A stretch of 64,000 nucleotides of DNA from contig JAUVXW010000005.1 of assembly GCA_030603385.1 (NCBI GenBank), positions 62,001-126,000 of the forward strand, written 5' to 3'. Shown here one piece after another: positions 52,643 through 62,383 of this stretch. This stretch comes from Promethearchaeota archaeon. Its GTDB lineage: Archaea > Asgardarchaeota > Lokiarchaeia > Sigyniarchaeales > SOKP01. The notes beneath the pieces were generated by a model, which saw nothing but the letters and a program-made list of their open reading frames with translations, searched no databases and was not told the DNA's origin. How positions within the stretch are numbered: the stretch's first letter is position 1; each line of letters opens with the position of its first letter. The translations under genes were made by a program, and so were the position numbers.

Positions 52643-53314
52643 ATGTCAACAGAAGATAATAACTTGAATCAAAATACTGAAAATCATAGAAGAGTGCACT
52701 ATAGGCTCGTCCGTTATAAAAAAGTACCAAAAAGTTATAAAAAATTTATAAATTTATCTATCGTGATTTTCCCTGTTAGTATAATACTTGTTTTTTTAAT
52801 TTCAGGAGGAGTTTTTGAAAATATGTTTAATGAGGGGGAGCCTAATACCACCACGATCCCTGATAACCCTACTGAACCTCCCACGGAACCTTATCAGTCC
52901 GATATAACTTTAACAACAATTTATGGTCAAACAATTCGATTAGCAAATCATCAAGGCAAAGTAGTAATTATATTCTTTTTTGGCACTCACTGCCCTGGAT
53001 GTCCAGAACAATCTAGTATTTTAGCAGATATAGATAATATTTTCACTAGTAATCAATTATATATAGTTCCAATTTGTCTTGATACGACTGCTGATACATC
53101 TAATAGTGAATTAGATGATTGGTTAGAAGGATATAATCCTAATTGGCCAATTATACGGGATAATGTTCAATATACCTATGCAAGTTATTTTAATATAGCA
53201 TACAAGCCAACTGTGAAAATATTAGATAAAAACGGAAATATTGAAGCTACCATGGTGGGTCCAGCACAGGGTAGTTTCAATAATATTAAAACAGAAGTGG
53301 ATGCCTTATTATAA
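52643..53314 (+). CDS. Membrane-anchored TlpA/ResA-like thioredoxin
   Basis: 223 aa. A single N-terminal transmembrane helix (about residues 33-53) follows a basic start (YKKVPKSYKKF), then a Thr/Pro/Glu-rich linker and an extracytoplasmic thioredoxin domain: VVIIFFFGTHCPGCPEQS (CPGC active site), and a cis-proline region YKPTVKILDKNG. It reduces or oxidises disulfides outside the membrane and is fed electrons by the CcdA-like protein encoded 25 bp downstream. Confidence 0.85.
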   Translation: MSTEDNNLNQNTENHRRVHYRLVRYKKVPKSYKKFINLSIVIFPVSIILVFLISGGVFENMFNEGEPNTTTIPDNPTEPPTEPYQSDITLTTIYGQTIRLANHQGKVVIIFFFGTHCPGCPEQSSILADIDNIFTSNQLYIVPICLDTTADTSNSELDDWLEGYNPNWPIIRDNVQYTYASYFNIAYKPTVKILDKNGNIEATMVGPAQGSFNNIKTEVDALL

Positions 53315-53338
53315 AAATATAACTCTTAAATTTTAAAA

Positions 53339-54061
53339 ATGATTGATCCTGGATTATTTTTCATCTCAATTGGTGGGGGAATATTGTCATTTTTAGCACC
53401 TTGTAATATTGGTACACTACCAACATTTATAGCATATATTCAAGGCCAAACAAATACAAGTAAAAAGGCAATATTCATGAGTTTGGCATTTTCGATTGGT
53501 TTTATTGCAGTATTTACTATTATTGCATCTCTATTTATTGTTATTTCGGGTTTTATACAATATATTTTTTGGATAAAAATGATATCTGGTATCGTTATAA
53601 TGTTAATGGCATTTTATCTTTTCTTCAGCAAATTTAGTAAAAAAGATCTTCAAAATTACAAACCAACACAAATTGAGGAGAAAAATTTAAAGAATATTTA
53701 TGGTATTAAACATGAAAAAAAAGAACATCAAGGAATTTTAGGTGCAATAATTCTTGGATTTTCTATGGGTTCACCTTGGATCGCCTGCATTACACCAATA
53801 TACTTATCCATCGTTACCATTGCTATGAATCAAGAAACATTTATTTTAGGATTTTTATTATTTTCTTTTTACGCGTTAGGATTAATGATACCTTATATTC
53901 TTATAGGAGCCGCATTAGGAATAATTAACCAGCGCGTAATTGTTAAATTCATTAAAATCAGTTCATGGCTACAAATAATATTTGCGCTTATATTAATTTG
54001 GATAGGAGCTGAATTTTTTCTATCAGCATTTGGTATTGGGGGGTTGTTACCTTTTATTTGA
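53339..54061 (+). CDS. ccdA: CcdA/DsbD-type membrane thiol transporter
   Basis: 240 aa with six hydrophobic segments. GGGILSFLAPCNIGTLP (the first conserved Cys in a PC motif), GFSMGSPWIACITPIY (second Cys) and a GLMIPYILIG segment are the hallmarks of CcdA, which carries reducing equivalents across the membrane. It powers the TlpA-like protein upstream. A decayed copy of the same family follows at 54085. Confidence 0.88.
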   Translation: MIDPGLFFISIGGGILSFLAPCNIGTLPTFIAYIQGQTNTSKKAIFMSLAFSIGFIAVFTIIASLFIVISGFIQYIFWIKMISGIVIMLMAFYLFFSKFSKKDLQNYKPTQIEEKNLKNIYGIKHEKKEHQGILGAIILGFSMGSPWIACITPIYLSIVTIAMNQETFILGFLLFSFYALGLMIPYILIGAALGIINQRVIVKFIKISSWLQIIFALILIWIGAEFFLSAFGIGGLLPFI

Positions 54062-54084
54062 GTTTTTAAGGTGTTCTTTTAAAT

Positions 54085-54639
54085 ATTAATGTTAACATAA
54101 TTATTGCTTTTGTTTCTGGATTAACTATCGGTGCTATTCCATGTATTTTATTAATGGTTAGTGCTTTTAGTAGATTACTCGTTTAAATAGAAGAAAAATT
54201 AAAATTTATAGAAATCACTATGGGGTTAATCTCTGGTCTAATCTTTGCTGATACTCGAATCTCCACATTTTTTTTATTTTTCAGTCCTCTTTTAGATGAA
54301 TTTTACTAATATAGGTATTTTTTTTCGTGTATTTTAATTTTTATAGGGATCTGGCAAATATTTGAGTATAAAAAAGAAAGAAGTACGATATTTGGAACTC
54401 CTAAAGGTAAAGAGCGTAATAAAAAACTTTATTAAAAAAATTCTGCATTATATGCTTTTCTAGTAGGAATCTTATATATTATTATCAAATTACCTTGTTT
54501 TGGAGGAGTTTATTTAGTGCCAATATATCAAATTAATACCAACGCCTCACTTTATGTATTTATCATTATTTTTTTAGTAGGTGTGTTTATTCCGATAATA
54601 ACCATTCTTATTCTTCTTAAATTTATAGAACGTAATTAA
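54085..54639 (+). pseudogene. Decayed CcdA/DsbD-like gene with three in-frame TAA
   Basis: One frame of 180-odd codons keeps the family pattern (SGLTIGAIPCILLMV, LPCFGGVYLVPI, FLVGVFIPIITILILLKF) but is cut by TAA at 54184, 54307 and 54433 and lacks an ATG or GTG at the front. It lies just after the intact ccdA and likely came from duplication or an old second thiol transporter. No recoding signal is apparent. Confidence 0.8.
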
Positions 54640-54826
54640 GAATCTTAAATGGAAGAATAATAATTTTAGTTGCTTTTTATTTATTAATACTTGATGATTT
54701 AATTAATATATTCTTAATTTAAAAAATGAAGATCTATGTACAAGTTAAATAAACTTAAAAAGGATATCTGGTATGGAATTTCCAAAAAAGAAATACATTT
54801 AAAATACACAGATAATATGAAGAATT

Positions 54827-55747
54827 ATGTATTTTATTGAACACCTAATTCAATTAATCAAAGAAAAAAGAAGCGTAATCTCCATGGGATTAGATCCTAG
54901 AATGGATAAGGAAGGTGAAATCCCCCAATATCTTATTAATGAAATAGATAATCCCGATAAAATAATTTTAGAATTTAATAAAACCTTAATTGATAATACT
55001 TATGAATTAATCCCTGTTATTAAACCTCAGATTGCCTTTTACGAAAAATATGAAGCTCTAAGTGCTTTAAAAGAAACAATTAAATATGCTCACAATAAAG
55101 ACCTATTAGTAATACTTGATGCAAAACGAAATGACATCGGTTCTACTTCAAAGGCTTACGCCTATTCGATGTTTAAAATTTATGGTGCAGATGCATGTAC
55201 AATAAATGCATATATAGGTATTGATGGAGTTCAACCTTTTCTTAATTATAAAGAAAAAGGAATATTTGTTCTTGTAAAGACATCAAACCCAAGTAGCTCT
55301 GATTTTCAAGATTTATTCAGTACTAAGATAATAGGTATATCTAATGATATTTCTGAATATAGATGTAGTGAGCAAATTCTAAAAAGAAACTATATCTTAA
55401 TGACTCAATTGGTTCAAGATTGGGCATCTGGTCTAGCTAAATTTTCAGATTTTACTAATCTGGGGGCCGTTGTTGGTGCAACATACCCTATAGAATTGAA
55501 AAAGATTAGAGAAATTATAAAAAATTCATTTATATTAATTCCTGGTTATGGTACCCAAGGAGCTCAAGCAAAAGACATTAAATACGGATTCTATGAAAAT
55601 GGATTAGGAGGGATAGTTAATTCTTCACGAGGAATAATTTACGCTTATAATAAGAAAGAAAAATATACTCAACATGATTTTGGTAAGGCAGCTAAAGATG
55701 AGATTATTGAAATAAATAAGATAATCAACAGAGAAATCGGTATATAA
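54827..55747 (+). CDS. pyrF: Orotidine 5'-phosphate decarboxylase
   Basis: 306-aa decarboxylase of the long (group 2) form that makes UMP. SMGLDPRMDKEG opens the TIM barrel; the catalytic DAKRNDIGST (D-x-K-x2-D-I-x2-T) is intact; YIGIDGVQPFL and PGYGTQGAQ follow. The ATG start at 54827 precedes FIEHLIQLIKEKRSV. It stands alone. Confident family assignment. Confidence 0.93.
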   Translation: MYFIEHLIQLIKEKRSVISMGLDPRMDKEGEIPQYLINEIDNPDKIILEFNKTLIDNTYELIPVIKPQIAFYEKYEALSALKETIKYAHNKDLLVILDAKRNDIGSTSKAYAYSMFKIYGADACTINAYIGIDGVQPFLNYKEKGIFVLVKTSNPSSSDFQDLFSTKIIGISNDISEYRCSEQILKRNYILMTQLVQDWASGLAKFSDFTNLGAVVGATYPIELKKIREIIKNSFILIPGYGTQGAQAKDIKYGFYENGLGGIVNSSRGIIYAYNKKEKYTQHDFGKAAKDEIIEINKIINREIGI

Positions 55748-55762
55748 TGGAATATAGGGATT

Positions 55763-56203
55763 TTACATAACATTCCCAATATTGCTAAATATTAAAACAT
55801 TGGCTCCAATAATTGGACCCAAAATTAATAATGTTAATATGAATGAACGTGCTAACCCTGGTTTATGAATAATATTTATAAGATTTAGAACTAAAAAAGT
55901 GGAAAAAATAACGGATAATCCTATTAACCCTCCATCAGTTTCATAATAACAATCATCCCCCATACATTCCATCTCAAATAAAAACATATCGAGAAGCATG
56001 GGAGTGCTTACGAATAAGGTTACCCCATATAGGATAAGGTAACTTATAGCAACCCATTTAAAATTGGTTTTCGATTCAGCTTTAGTAATAGCTAAACCAA
56101 TCTTTAGAATAATAATACCGCCAAATATCATAATAGCAGCGATAATGAAAGGTCCAAATTTCTCCATTTCCGTTAAATTATCTTGAAAAAACATAAATAT
56201 CAA
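55763..56203 (-). CDS. Small four-helix membrane protein (146 aa)
   Basis: Four hydrophobic segments (about residues 18-36, 48-68, 90-110, 120-140) with a short acidic loop containing CMGDDCYYE between helices 2 and 3, probably a disulfide outside the membrane. Family not recognised; function unknown. Starts at ATG 56203 and is convergent with pyrF. Confidence 0.6.
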   Translation of the reverse strand: MIFMFFQDNLTEMEKFGPFIIAAIMIFGGIIILKIGLAITKAESKTNFKWVAISYLILYGVTLFVSTPMLLDMFLFEMECMGDDCYYETDGGLIGLSVIFSTFLVLNLINIIHKPGLARSFILTLLILGPIIGANVLIFSNIGNVM

Positions 56204-56398
56204 TTATTGATTAAATGTATTTGTAGATTTTAACAACTAAATTTATTTTTAAAATGATTTTTAACTCATAATATTATAAAAGATATAAGAAACATTTTTG
56301 ATTTAAATTTATTTAATTAAAATAGAATATTTACATTTTCAATAAATATATTATATTATAATGGAGGCAATTACAAAAATAGAAAGGTAAGATATGCA

Positions 56399-58381
56399 AT
56401 GGTAGAGACAAAAAGTGATACTATTCAAAAAGACGATGACATTCCAAGGATTGCTGTGTTTATATGCCAATGAGGTTTAAATATAGCAGAAATAATTGAC
56501 ACAAAAAAATTAGGAGAATTCACAAAAACTCTTCCGAATGTAGTTGAGGCTATAGACTATATAAGTTTGTGAACTGAGCCTGGAGCAGAGTTTATAAAGG
56601 AAAAAATGATTGAAACCAACGCAAATAGACTAGTGGTTGTTTCATGTACTCCAAAAACCCACGAACCCGTCTTTAAAAGCGTATTGGAATCAATGAATAT
56701 AGATCCATCTTATTTGGAATTTGCTAACATACGTGAGCATTCTAGCTTTGTGCATAGGCAAGATAAAATAGGTGCCCAGAAAGTTGCTGAAGACGCTACT
56801 CGATCTGCTGTCGCAAGAGCTGCAGTCTTAGAGAAGATCTTAATTAAAGAAGTTGATATAACAAAAAAAGCTCTTATAATTGGTGGAGGAGTTGCGGGAT
56901 TATCTGCGGGAATCGATTTAGCTGAAGAAGGATTCGAAGTATATTTAGTAGAGAAAAAACCTACAATAGGTGGCAAAATGGCACAATTAGATCGTACTTT
57001 TCCTACAGATGATTGTAGTATATGAATATTAGGTCCTGTTATGCTTCAAGCTGCGAGGACTCCAGGGCTGAATCTATATACATATAGTGAAGTAGAGGAT
57101 GTACAAGGATTTGTCGGGAATTTTACTGTAAAAGTTCGTAAGAGAGCACGATATGTAAATAATGACTGTAATGGTTGTGGAGCATGTTGGGAGGTATGTC
57201 CTGCTTATGGATACAATGAATTTAATGAAGGATTAGATTCAAGAAAAGCTATATATTCGGCATTTGCACAAGCAGTTCCTTCACTAGCTCAAATTGATAT
57301 GGATAGGTGTATAAAATGTGAGCTTTGTAAGGCTGCGTGTGAAGTAGATGCGATTGATTTTGATCAAAAAGATGAAATAATAGAAATAAACGTAGGATCG
57401 ATTGCTGTTGCTACTGGTTGGGACGAATTTGAGCCACCAACTGGATATTTAGGTTATAATAAATATCCAAATGTAATTACACAATTAAAACTTGAGAGAA
57501 TACTTGCACCAAATGGCCCCACTCTTGGACACCTTGTACGGCCATCAGATGGGAAAGAACCAAAAAAAATTCTATTTATTCAATGCGTAGGATCTAGAGA
57601 TTTAAATATGAATACCTACTGTAGCTCTGGTGTTTGTTGTATGATCTCAATAAAGAATAGCAAATTGATTAAACAACATTCCCCTGATGCTAATATTACT
57701 GTAGCTTATATGGATATGAGAGCAGCAGGCAAAGATTACGAAGAATATTTTACACTTTCACGAAAAGAAGGTATAAAATACATTAGAACGAATGTTAGCA
57801 GGATAAAAGAAGATCCAAAAACCCATAATCTTAAAATTGTCATGCAAAATACATTAAGCTCAGGGGGGTTAAAGGAACTAGAATTTGACATGGTTGTACT
57901 CTCAGCAGCAATGGTGCCCGCAAAAGGAGTAGAAAGTATTCAAAAACTATTAAAACTTGAGATGAGCCAAGATGGTTTTTTTAAAGAATTCCATGCGAGA
58001 TTAAATCCTATTGACACAAAAATACCGGGTATAGTCCTTTCAGGGGCGAGTCAAGGTCCAAAATCGATTGTTGAGTCTATTGCCCATGGACGAGCAGCAG
58101 CATCTTCATTAGCTCGACTTATGGGTAAAGATAAATATCGAATACTTTTAATCCGAGCGGCTGTAGAAGACAAGGATAAATGCGCAAAATGCGGGTTATG
58201 TGAATTAAATTGTCCGTATAATGCCATAACTATAAACGATGATGGTGCTGAAGTAAATGAGATACTATGCAGAGGTTGTGGGACTTGTTTGGCTAATTGC
58301 CCTTCAGAAGCAATTACCTTGAGATACTATAGAGAACCTCATTATGAAAAACAAATCGACGCAATTTTGGAGGAGATTTAG
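56399..58381 (+). CDS. hdrA: HdrA-like flavin/iron-sulfur subunit with three selenocysteines
   Basis: A continuous 660-aa product is obtained only if three TGA codons are read as selenocysteine: 56471 (context FICQ-U-GLNIA, U25), 56570 (YISL-U-TEPG, U58) and 57023 (DDCSI-U-ILGPVM, U209). In ordinary HdrA each position is a cysteine. FAD motif GGGVAGLSAG at 160-170; ferredoxin motifs near 256 and 303 and two at the C-terminus (CAKCGLCELNCP at 594, CRGCGTCLANCP at 623). HdrA bifurcates electrons between ferredoxin and heterodisulfide. No hdrBC or hydrogenase lies here; mvhD follows by 13 bp. A SECIS-like element is in the shared 3' UTR. ATG 56399. Confidence 0.9.
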
Positions 58382-58394
58382 AGGGGTGGATGAA

Positions 58395-58868
58395 ATGGCT
58401 AGTGAGTCAAATAATGATATTAAAATTTTAGCTTTTCTCTGTTGGAAATGAGGTTATGGAGCAGGAGATATGGCTGGAACAATTCGTGCTCAATATCCTG
58501 CAACATTAAGACCTGTCAGAATAAATTGTACGGGAAGAGTAACACCCTCTCTGATGATGAGAGCGATAGGGAAGGGAGCTGATGGTGTAGTCGTGGGTGC
58601 TTGATATCCTGGAGAATGTGATTATGAAACAGGTAATTTAGTTGCTGAGAGAAACGTACAATATGTAAAAGAAATTTTAAAAACAACAGGTATCTCTCCA
58701 GAGAGAGTACAAATGTTTCATTGCAGTGCTGCTGAAGGACAAAAATTTCAAATTGAAGCTACAAGAATTTCAGAAGTAATTAAAAATTTAGGCAATAATC
58801 CCATTAAGGATTCAAAAAAATCTAACATTAAATCTAATGATCCAGTAGTTAAGAAAAAGAAAAATTAA
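58395..58868 (+). CDS. mvhD: MvhD/VhuD-like iron-sulfur protein with two selenocysteines
   Basis: 157 aa if two TGA codons are decoded: 58449 (FLCWK-U-GYGAGD, U19) and 58602 (VVVGA-U-YPGECDY, U70). In MvhD these are cysteines of the [2Fe-2S] site. INCTGRVTPSLMMRAI and MFHCSAAEGQKF match the family. It links a hydrogenase or other donor to HdrA. Start ATG 58395 shortly after GAGGGGTGG; a second ATG (58390) opens a wrong frame. The Lys-rich tail is specific to this protein. Confidence 0.9.
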
Positions 58869-58877
58869 ACCGATTGA

Positions 58878-58912
58878 ATGAATCTTATGAGAAAATATTA
58901 GTCATATGATGA
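58878..58912 (+). promoter_or_regulatory. SECIS element of the hdrA-mvhD selenoprotein transcript
   Basis: ATGA (58878-58881), helix ATCTTATGA (58882-58890) paired with TCATATGAT (58902-58910, one T-T mismatch), then GA (58911-58912). The loop GAAAATATTAG keeps unpaired A. This is the eukaryotic-like SECIS plan and begins 9 nt after the mvhD stop. TGA-G and GA can form the G-A tandem pairs. Confidence 0.7.
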
Positions 58913-59110
58913 CAGACCATATTGTAATGGTTTCGGCTAATAATAATTTTTAATAAAGTTAATATCAATTAATTTGTACTCATTTTTTCATAATTATAAT
59001 CTTATTAAAATTTCCTTTAAGAAATTTCATTTAAGAGTTAAGTAAAAAGAAATTCAATAATAATTTTTATTTAAAACATTAACCAATCCAAAAAATACTC
59101 ATTCATAAAG

Positions 59111-59122
59111 AAAAAAAAAAAA
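59111..59122 (-). terminator. Oligo-T terminator (read on the minus strand)
   Basis: Twelve A on the plus strand, hence a T tract downstream of the minus-strand gene at 59159. Fits archaeal termination. Confidence 0.45.
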
Positions 59123-59158
59123 TTGTTTTTAATTTAATAATAAAAAATCGTTAATTAT

Positions 59159-59599
59159 CTATTCTTTGCCAATAAATTTATCAACAGCAAATGCTCCAAT
59201 GCCAATAATCCCAGCGATAATAATGAAGATGCCTCCGATGGGTATTGCATCCTCTGTTGCTTCCAAAACAAGGGCTAAGATTGGAAAGATTAACATAGCA
59301 ATTCCAGATAGTATATAGATTAACCAATCCCACTTCCATTCCATACCTTTCCATGTACTAATACCTATTAAAAATAGGGCTGCAATTGACATACATGTTA
59401 AACCAAATGTCCATAATTTTAATCCATCTCCAGCCCAAGCATCTACAGGATCACCCGCATATTGTACGTAGCCATTAAGCCATCCGTAAACATCAATACC
59501 AAATGACTCGACATAACCCCATGGGACTAGTATTCCAATAAGAGCTAAAATTGCGGCTATTAAGGCATAAAGCCAAGCGTCTTTCTTAAAATCTACCAT
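59159..59599 (-). CDS. Small four-helix membrane protein (146 aa)
   Basis: Four transmembrane segments (approximately residues 10-28, 62-80, 90-110, 118-138). A loop near residues 35-58 (YGWLNGYVQYAGDPVDAWAGDG) lies outside between helices 1 and 2. It has the same length and helix count as the protein at 55763, but I see no clear sequence similarity. Not recognised. Starts at ATG 59599. Confidence 0.55.
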   Translation of the reverse strand: MVDFKKDAWLYALIAAILALIGILVPWGYVESFGIDVYGWLNGYVQYAGDPVDAWAGDGLKLWTFGLTCMSIAALFLIGISTWKGMEWKWDWLIYILSGIAMLIFPILALVLEATEDAIPIGGIFIIIAGIIGIGAFAVDKFIGKE

Positions 59600-60173
59600 T
59601 TTTTTTTCACACTCTTTATTTAAATTATAATTGATTTTCGTAAATTATTTTGTTAATTTCTTCTTTCTTCTCAAAATATTTAAATTTTATCTAAAAAACT
59701 CCTTTATTAATTTTTCAAAATAAAATATAATAAAAGAAATCTATTCAATAAAATAATTGAATCCTTGATCTTAGCATAAATTGGTAATGATTTTAAATTG
59801 GTTTATCCAAACTTATGAATTTCTATAAAAAGATATACGAAATTTGAATATTTTCCACTTTTTTATGAGCATATTAAGGTTTTAATAAGGAGCTAATAAT
59901 AACAAAATGTAATATTAATAAAAGCAGATTATAATAAATCATATCGTTACTCTAATAACAAAATGAGAATTAATTACTCAAATATTTTCTAATTTTAAAT
60001 AAAAATTTATCATAAATCACCATCTTGTTCAGAACTTTTTAGGATTTGAATCCTATTCATAATCTAATTAAAAGTAACTAGATGTTTTTATACTTGTTCT
60101 CCCCTTATTTTAATCAAATTTCAATTTAATTGAAATTGGTATATAATCTCTAAAAAAAATAAAGTGGTTATTT
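59600..60173. other. Intergenic region with two perfect palindromes
   Basis: 574 bp without a credible ORF. Notable are TAGGATT-TG-AATCCTA (60040-60055) and AATTTCAATT-T-AATTGAAATT (60117-60137), and TATA-like GGTATATAATC at about 60138-60148, 26 bp upstream of the 60174 start. These look like the promoter and operators of the downstream membrane protein. Also TAACAAAATGTAATATTA at about 59900, which resembles half of the sulfur-region palindrome. Confidence 0.5.
60117..60137 (+). promoter_or_regulatory. Perfect palindrome next to a TATA-like box
   Basis: 10-bp arms separated by one T, ending 36 bp before the start codon of 60174 and just upstream of GGTATATAATC. Position over the likely TFB/TBP site suggests repressor or activator binding. 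Confidence 0.45.
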
Positions 60174-60917
60174 ATGGGAGAAACTGATAAATTAGTTCGG
60201 TTTGATGAAGAAACCTCACCATCTAAATTCATTGCACTCATCGGAGTTCTATTTATGATTTTCGAAGCTATTGCTTTTTTTTATTCCTCAGACCCTGAAT
60301 CAATTTTCATACTATATGGTATTTTTGAAATATTATTCGCTGCGGTGATCTTTTTATCACTAAGTCTTATTGGTTTGTGGAAAATAAAAATACCATACTT
60401 TTGGTGGCTTTTACTTGTTTTCGGTTTACTATTAGTAATCTTTGACGTTTTTGCTGCGGATAAGGGTTTTGTATTCCGTTTTTTATTCATATTTGATTTT
60501 AACTATTTTCCTGCAATCCTAATTCTATTCGCAGGTCTATATGAATTGCTTCAACAGAAAAAGGAATGGAAAGCTTCAATGATTCTAACTCTTGTTGGTG
60601 CTGGTTTTGCTATATACGACTGTATTTTAGTATTCAGTTATTATGGAGACCCCAACTGGGGCGATAAAGATGGACAATTCTTTACATTTGCATTTTTTGG
60701 ATTAATAGCCGTAATAATTTTATTACTAACAATTCAAGATTGGGTTGATATTAAAATACCTTTTACATGGTGGGGACTTTTTGCGGTTGGATTTATCATA
60801 TTAGCTATGGTATCCCCGCTTGCGAATGTATATGGACAAAGTGAAGATTTTGCTGCAGCTGGTTTTGGTGGTGTAATTCTTTTAATCGCGTTTATATTGC
60901 ATTCAAAGGATTATTAA
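60174..60917 (+). CDS. Polytopic membrane protein with internal duplication
   Basis: 247 aa, about eight hydrophobic segments. The two halves share a repeated block: IKIPYFWWLLLVFGLLLVIFD near residue 65 and IKIPFTWWGLFAVGFIILAM near residue 200, each closing a four-helix unit. The N-terminal tail is cytoplasmic and acidic. Not recognised; it could be a small-molecule channel or stress protein. Short leader with clear TATA-like box. Confidence 0.6.
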   Translation: MGETDKLVRFDEETSPSKFIALIGVLFMIFEAIAFFYSSDPESIFILYGIFEILFAAVIFLSLSLIGLWKIKIPYFWWLLLVFGLLLVIFDVFAADKGFVFRFLFIFDFNYFPAILILFAGLYELLQQKKEWKASMILTLVGAGFAIYDCILVFSYYGDPNWGDKDGQFFTFAFFGLIAVIILLLTIQDWVDIKIPFTWWGLFAVGFIILAMVSPLANVYGQSEDFAAAGFGGVILLIAFILHSKDY

Positions 60918-60930
60918 ATTTATAACTAAA

Positions 60931-60943
60931 TTTTTTTTTTTTT
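60931..60943 (+). terminator. Oligo-T terminator
   Basis: Thirteen consecutive T, 13 bp after the stop of the membrane protein gene. Typical archaeal termination signal. Confidence 0.5.
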
Positions 60944-61023
60944 AAATCGTCTAATTCTTTGCTTAATTTTTAATTTTAAAATTAATTAATAGAAATAATA
61001 TCATTTATCTTAGTGAGATTAAA

Positions 61024-62322
61024 ATGGTCAAAGACATCGAAAAACAATTCAAAAAAGCTGAGAAACTCTATAAAGCTATGCAGTATAAAAGAGCAGCAAA
61101 ACTATATGATTCTGTAGGGGATTCTTATTTAACTCTAGGCAATTTTGAACTTGCTAGAGATTGTTATTTTGATGCTGCGAAATGTTGTATGAACGAGGAT
61201 AAATATTTAATTGGAATAGATTTCTTAAGAAAAGCGGGAAATGCATCACTAATTCATAATCAGGTTTTAGAGGCCAATCAATTCTTTAGAGAAGCCGTAA
61301 AATACATCCCTAATTTAAGAAGTACTTCGGATCGAAATCATTACTTCATTTTATTCTCATGCTTATCATACCTATGTTTTTTCGTTAAAGGAGAACAAGA
61401 GGAAGGTCTAAAATTAGTTAAAAAAATAAAAAATTATGTCGATGATACTTATTTTAAAGAAAATCCATTAATTCGTCTTATTACAAATTTAACTATGGTA
61501 AGAAAAGAGAAAAATGAAAAATATGTTGAAAGAATCAAAAAAGATTTTACTAATTTAAAGTTTCGTGAAGCTGAAACCCATCTTGTAAAACAGGCATTAG
61601 TAATAGCAAAAACTTATACCTCATTAATTATCAATTTAAATTTCGATAAAGAAGTTTACACTACAAATGAACCAATTAATTTATCATTGAATATCGATAC
61701 AGAACCTTTATTAGAAATTTCAAAACAAGATTTTTATAATTATGATTTGAAAGAATTAAAAATATCTAAAATTGGGATTACACTTTCTGATAATCTAACT
61801 TCTCCGAAAAACCCCGAACTTCCAATTTTGATAGAAGTAGGTCAAAAACGGCGGATTAACCTTTTGATAAAACCTCATTTTCAAATGGAAAATCCTTTTG
61901 TTGGGCCGATTTTGATAACAGCTGAATTGAATGAGAATTTAATTTTTATGTATGAAATCTCTCAACTTTTAAAGCCAAATTTAATATCTCCTCCCCCTTC
62001 ACTAGAAATTTCCATAAAAAATTTAAGACCTCCCCTTATCGATCAAACTTTTCCACTTGAAATCCTAATTGAGAATAAAAGTCAGGGGGATGCGCTTAAT
62101 CTTAATATAGACGTTGAATTTCCCGAACAAATCAAAGTAATGAGAGGTACGTTAAAGAAACAGATATACTCACTAAGATCAAACGAAAATATCAAATGGG
62201 AAATAAACCTTAAACCCACTGAAGCAGGAGATTATATAATTAAAGTTATCAGCAAGTTTAATGATCCTGATCAGAATCTTATTGAAGATACTAAAGAATT
62301 CCCATTATCTATAAAATTGTAG
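61024..62322 (+). CDS. TPR protein with C-terminal beta-sandwich (trafficking-adaptor-like)
   Basis: 432 aa. Residues 1-190 are TPR-type helical repeats (KKAEKLYKAMQYKRAAKLYD, LGNFELARDCYFDAAKCC, ADG-like turns) resembling alpha-SNAP layout. Residues 200-430 are two Ig-like beta-domains (FDKEVYTTNEPINLSLNI; PPLIDQTFPLEILIENKSQGD) as in CARDB or adaptor appendages. No membrane segment. The layout recalls TPR-plus-appendage trafficking proteins of eukaryotes, but this is architecture only. Confidence 0.6.
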   Translation: MVKDIEKQFKKAEKLYKAMQYKRAAKLYDSVGDSYLTLGNFELARDCYFDAAKCCMNEDKYLIGIDFLRKAGNASLIHNQVLEANQFFREAVKYIPNLRSTSDRNHYFILFSCLSYLCFFVKGEQEEGLKLVKKIKNYVDDTYFKENPLIRLITNLTMVRKEKNEKYVERIKKDFTNLKFREAETHLVKQALVIAKTYTSLIINLNFDKEVYTTNEPINLSLNIDTEPLLEISKQDFYNYDLKELKISKIGITLSDNLTSPKNPELPILIEVGQKRRINLLIKPHFQMENPFVGPILITAELNENLIFMYEISQLLKPNLISPPPSLEISIKNLRPPLIDQTFPLEILIENKSQGDALNLNIDVEFPEQIKVMRGTLKKQIYSLRSNENIKWEINLKPTEAGDYIIKVISKFNDPDQNLIEDTKEFPLSIKL

Positions 62323-62383
62323 ATAAATTACATTAATCAATTTCTTTATTTAAGGTAAGAAGCATAAGAAAAATTTAAAAAGA

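Noticed and set aside
58896..58942. Alternative two-stem hairpin (TATTAGTC/GGCTAATA with an upper AGACCAT/ATGGTTT)
   Set aside because: It folds well but lacks the ATGA/GA kink. The competing structure at 58878-58912 has a sequence and structural match in another UGA gene, so I preferred that.
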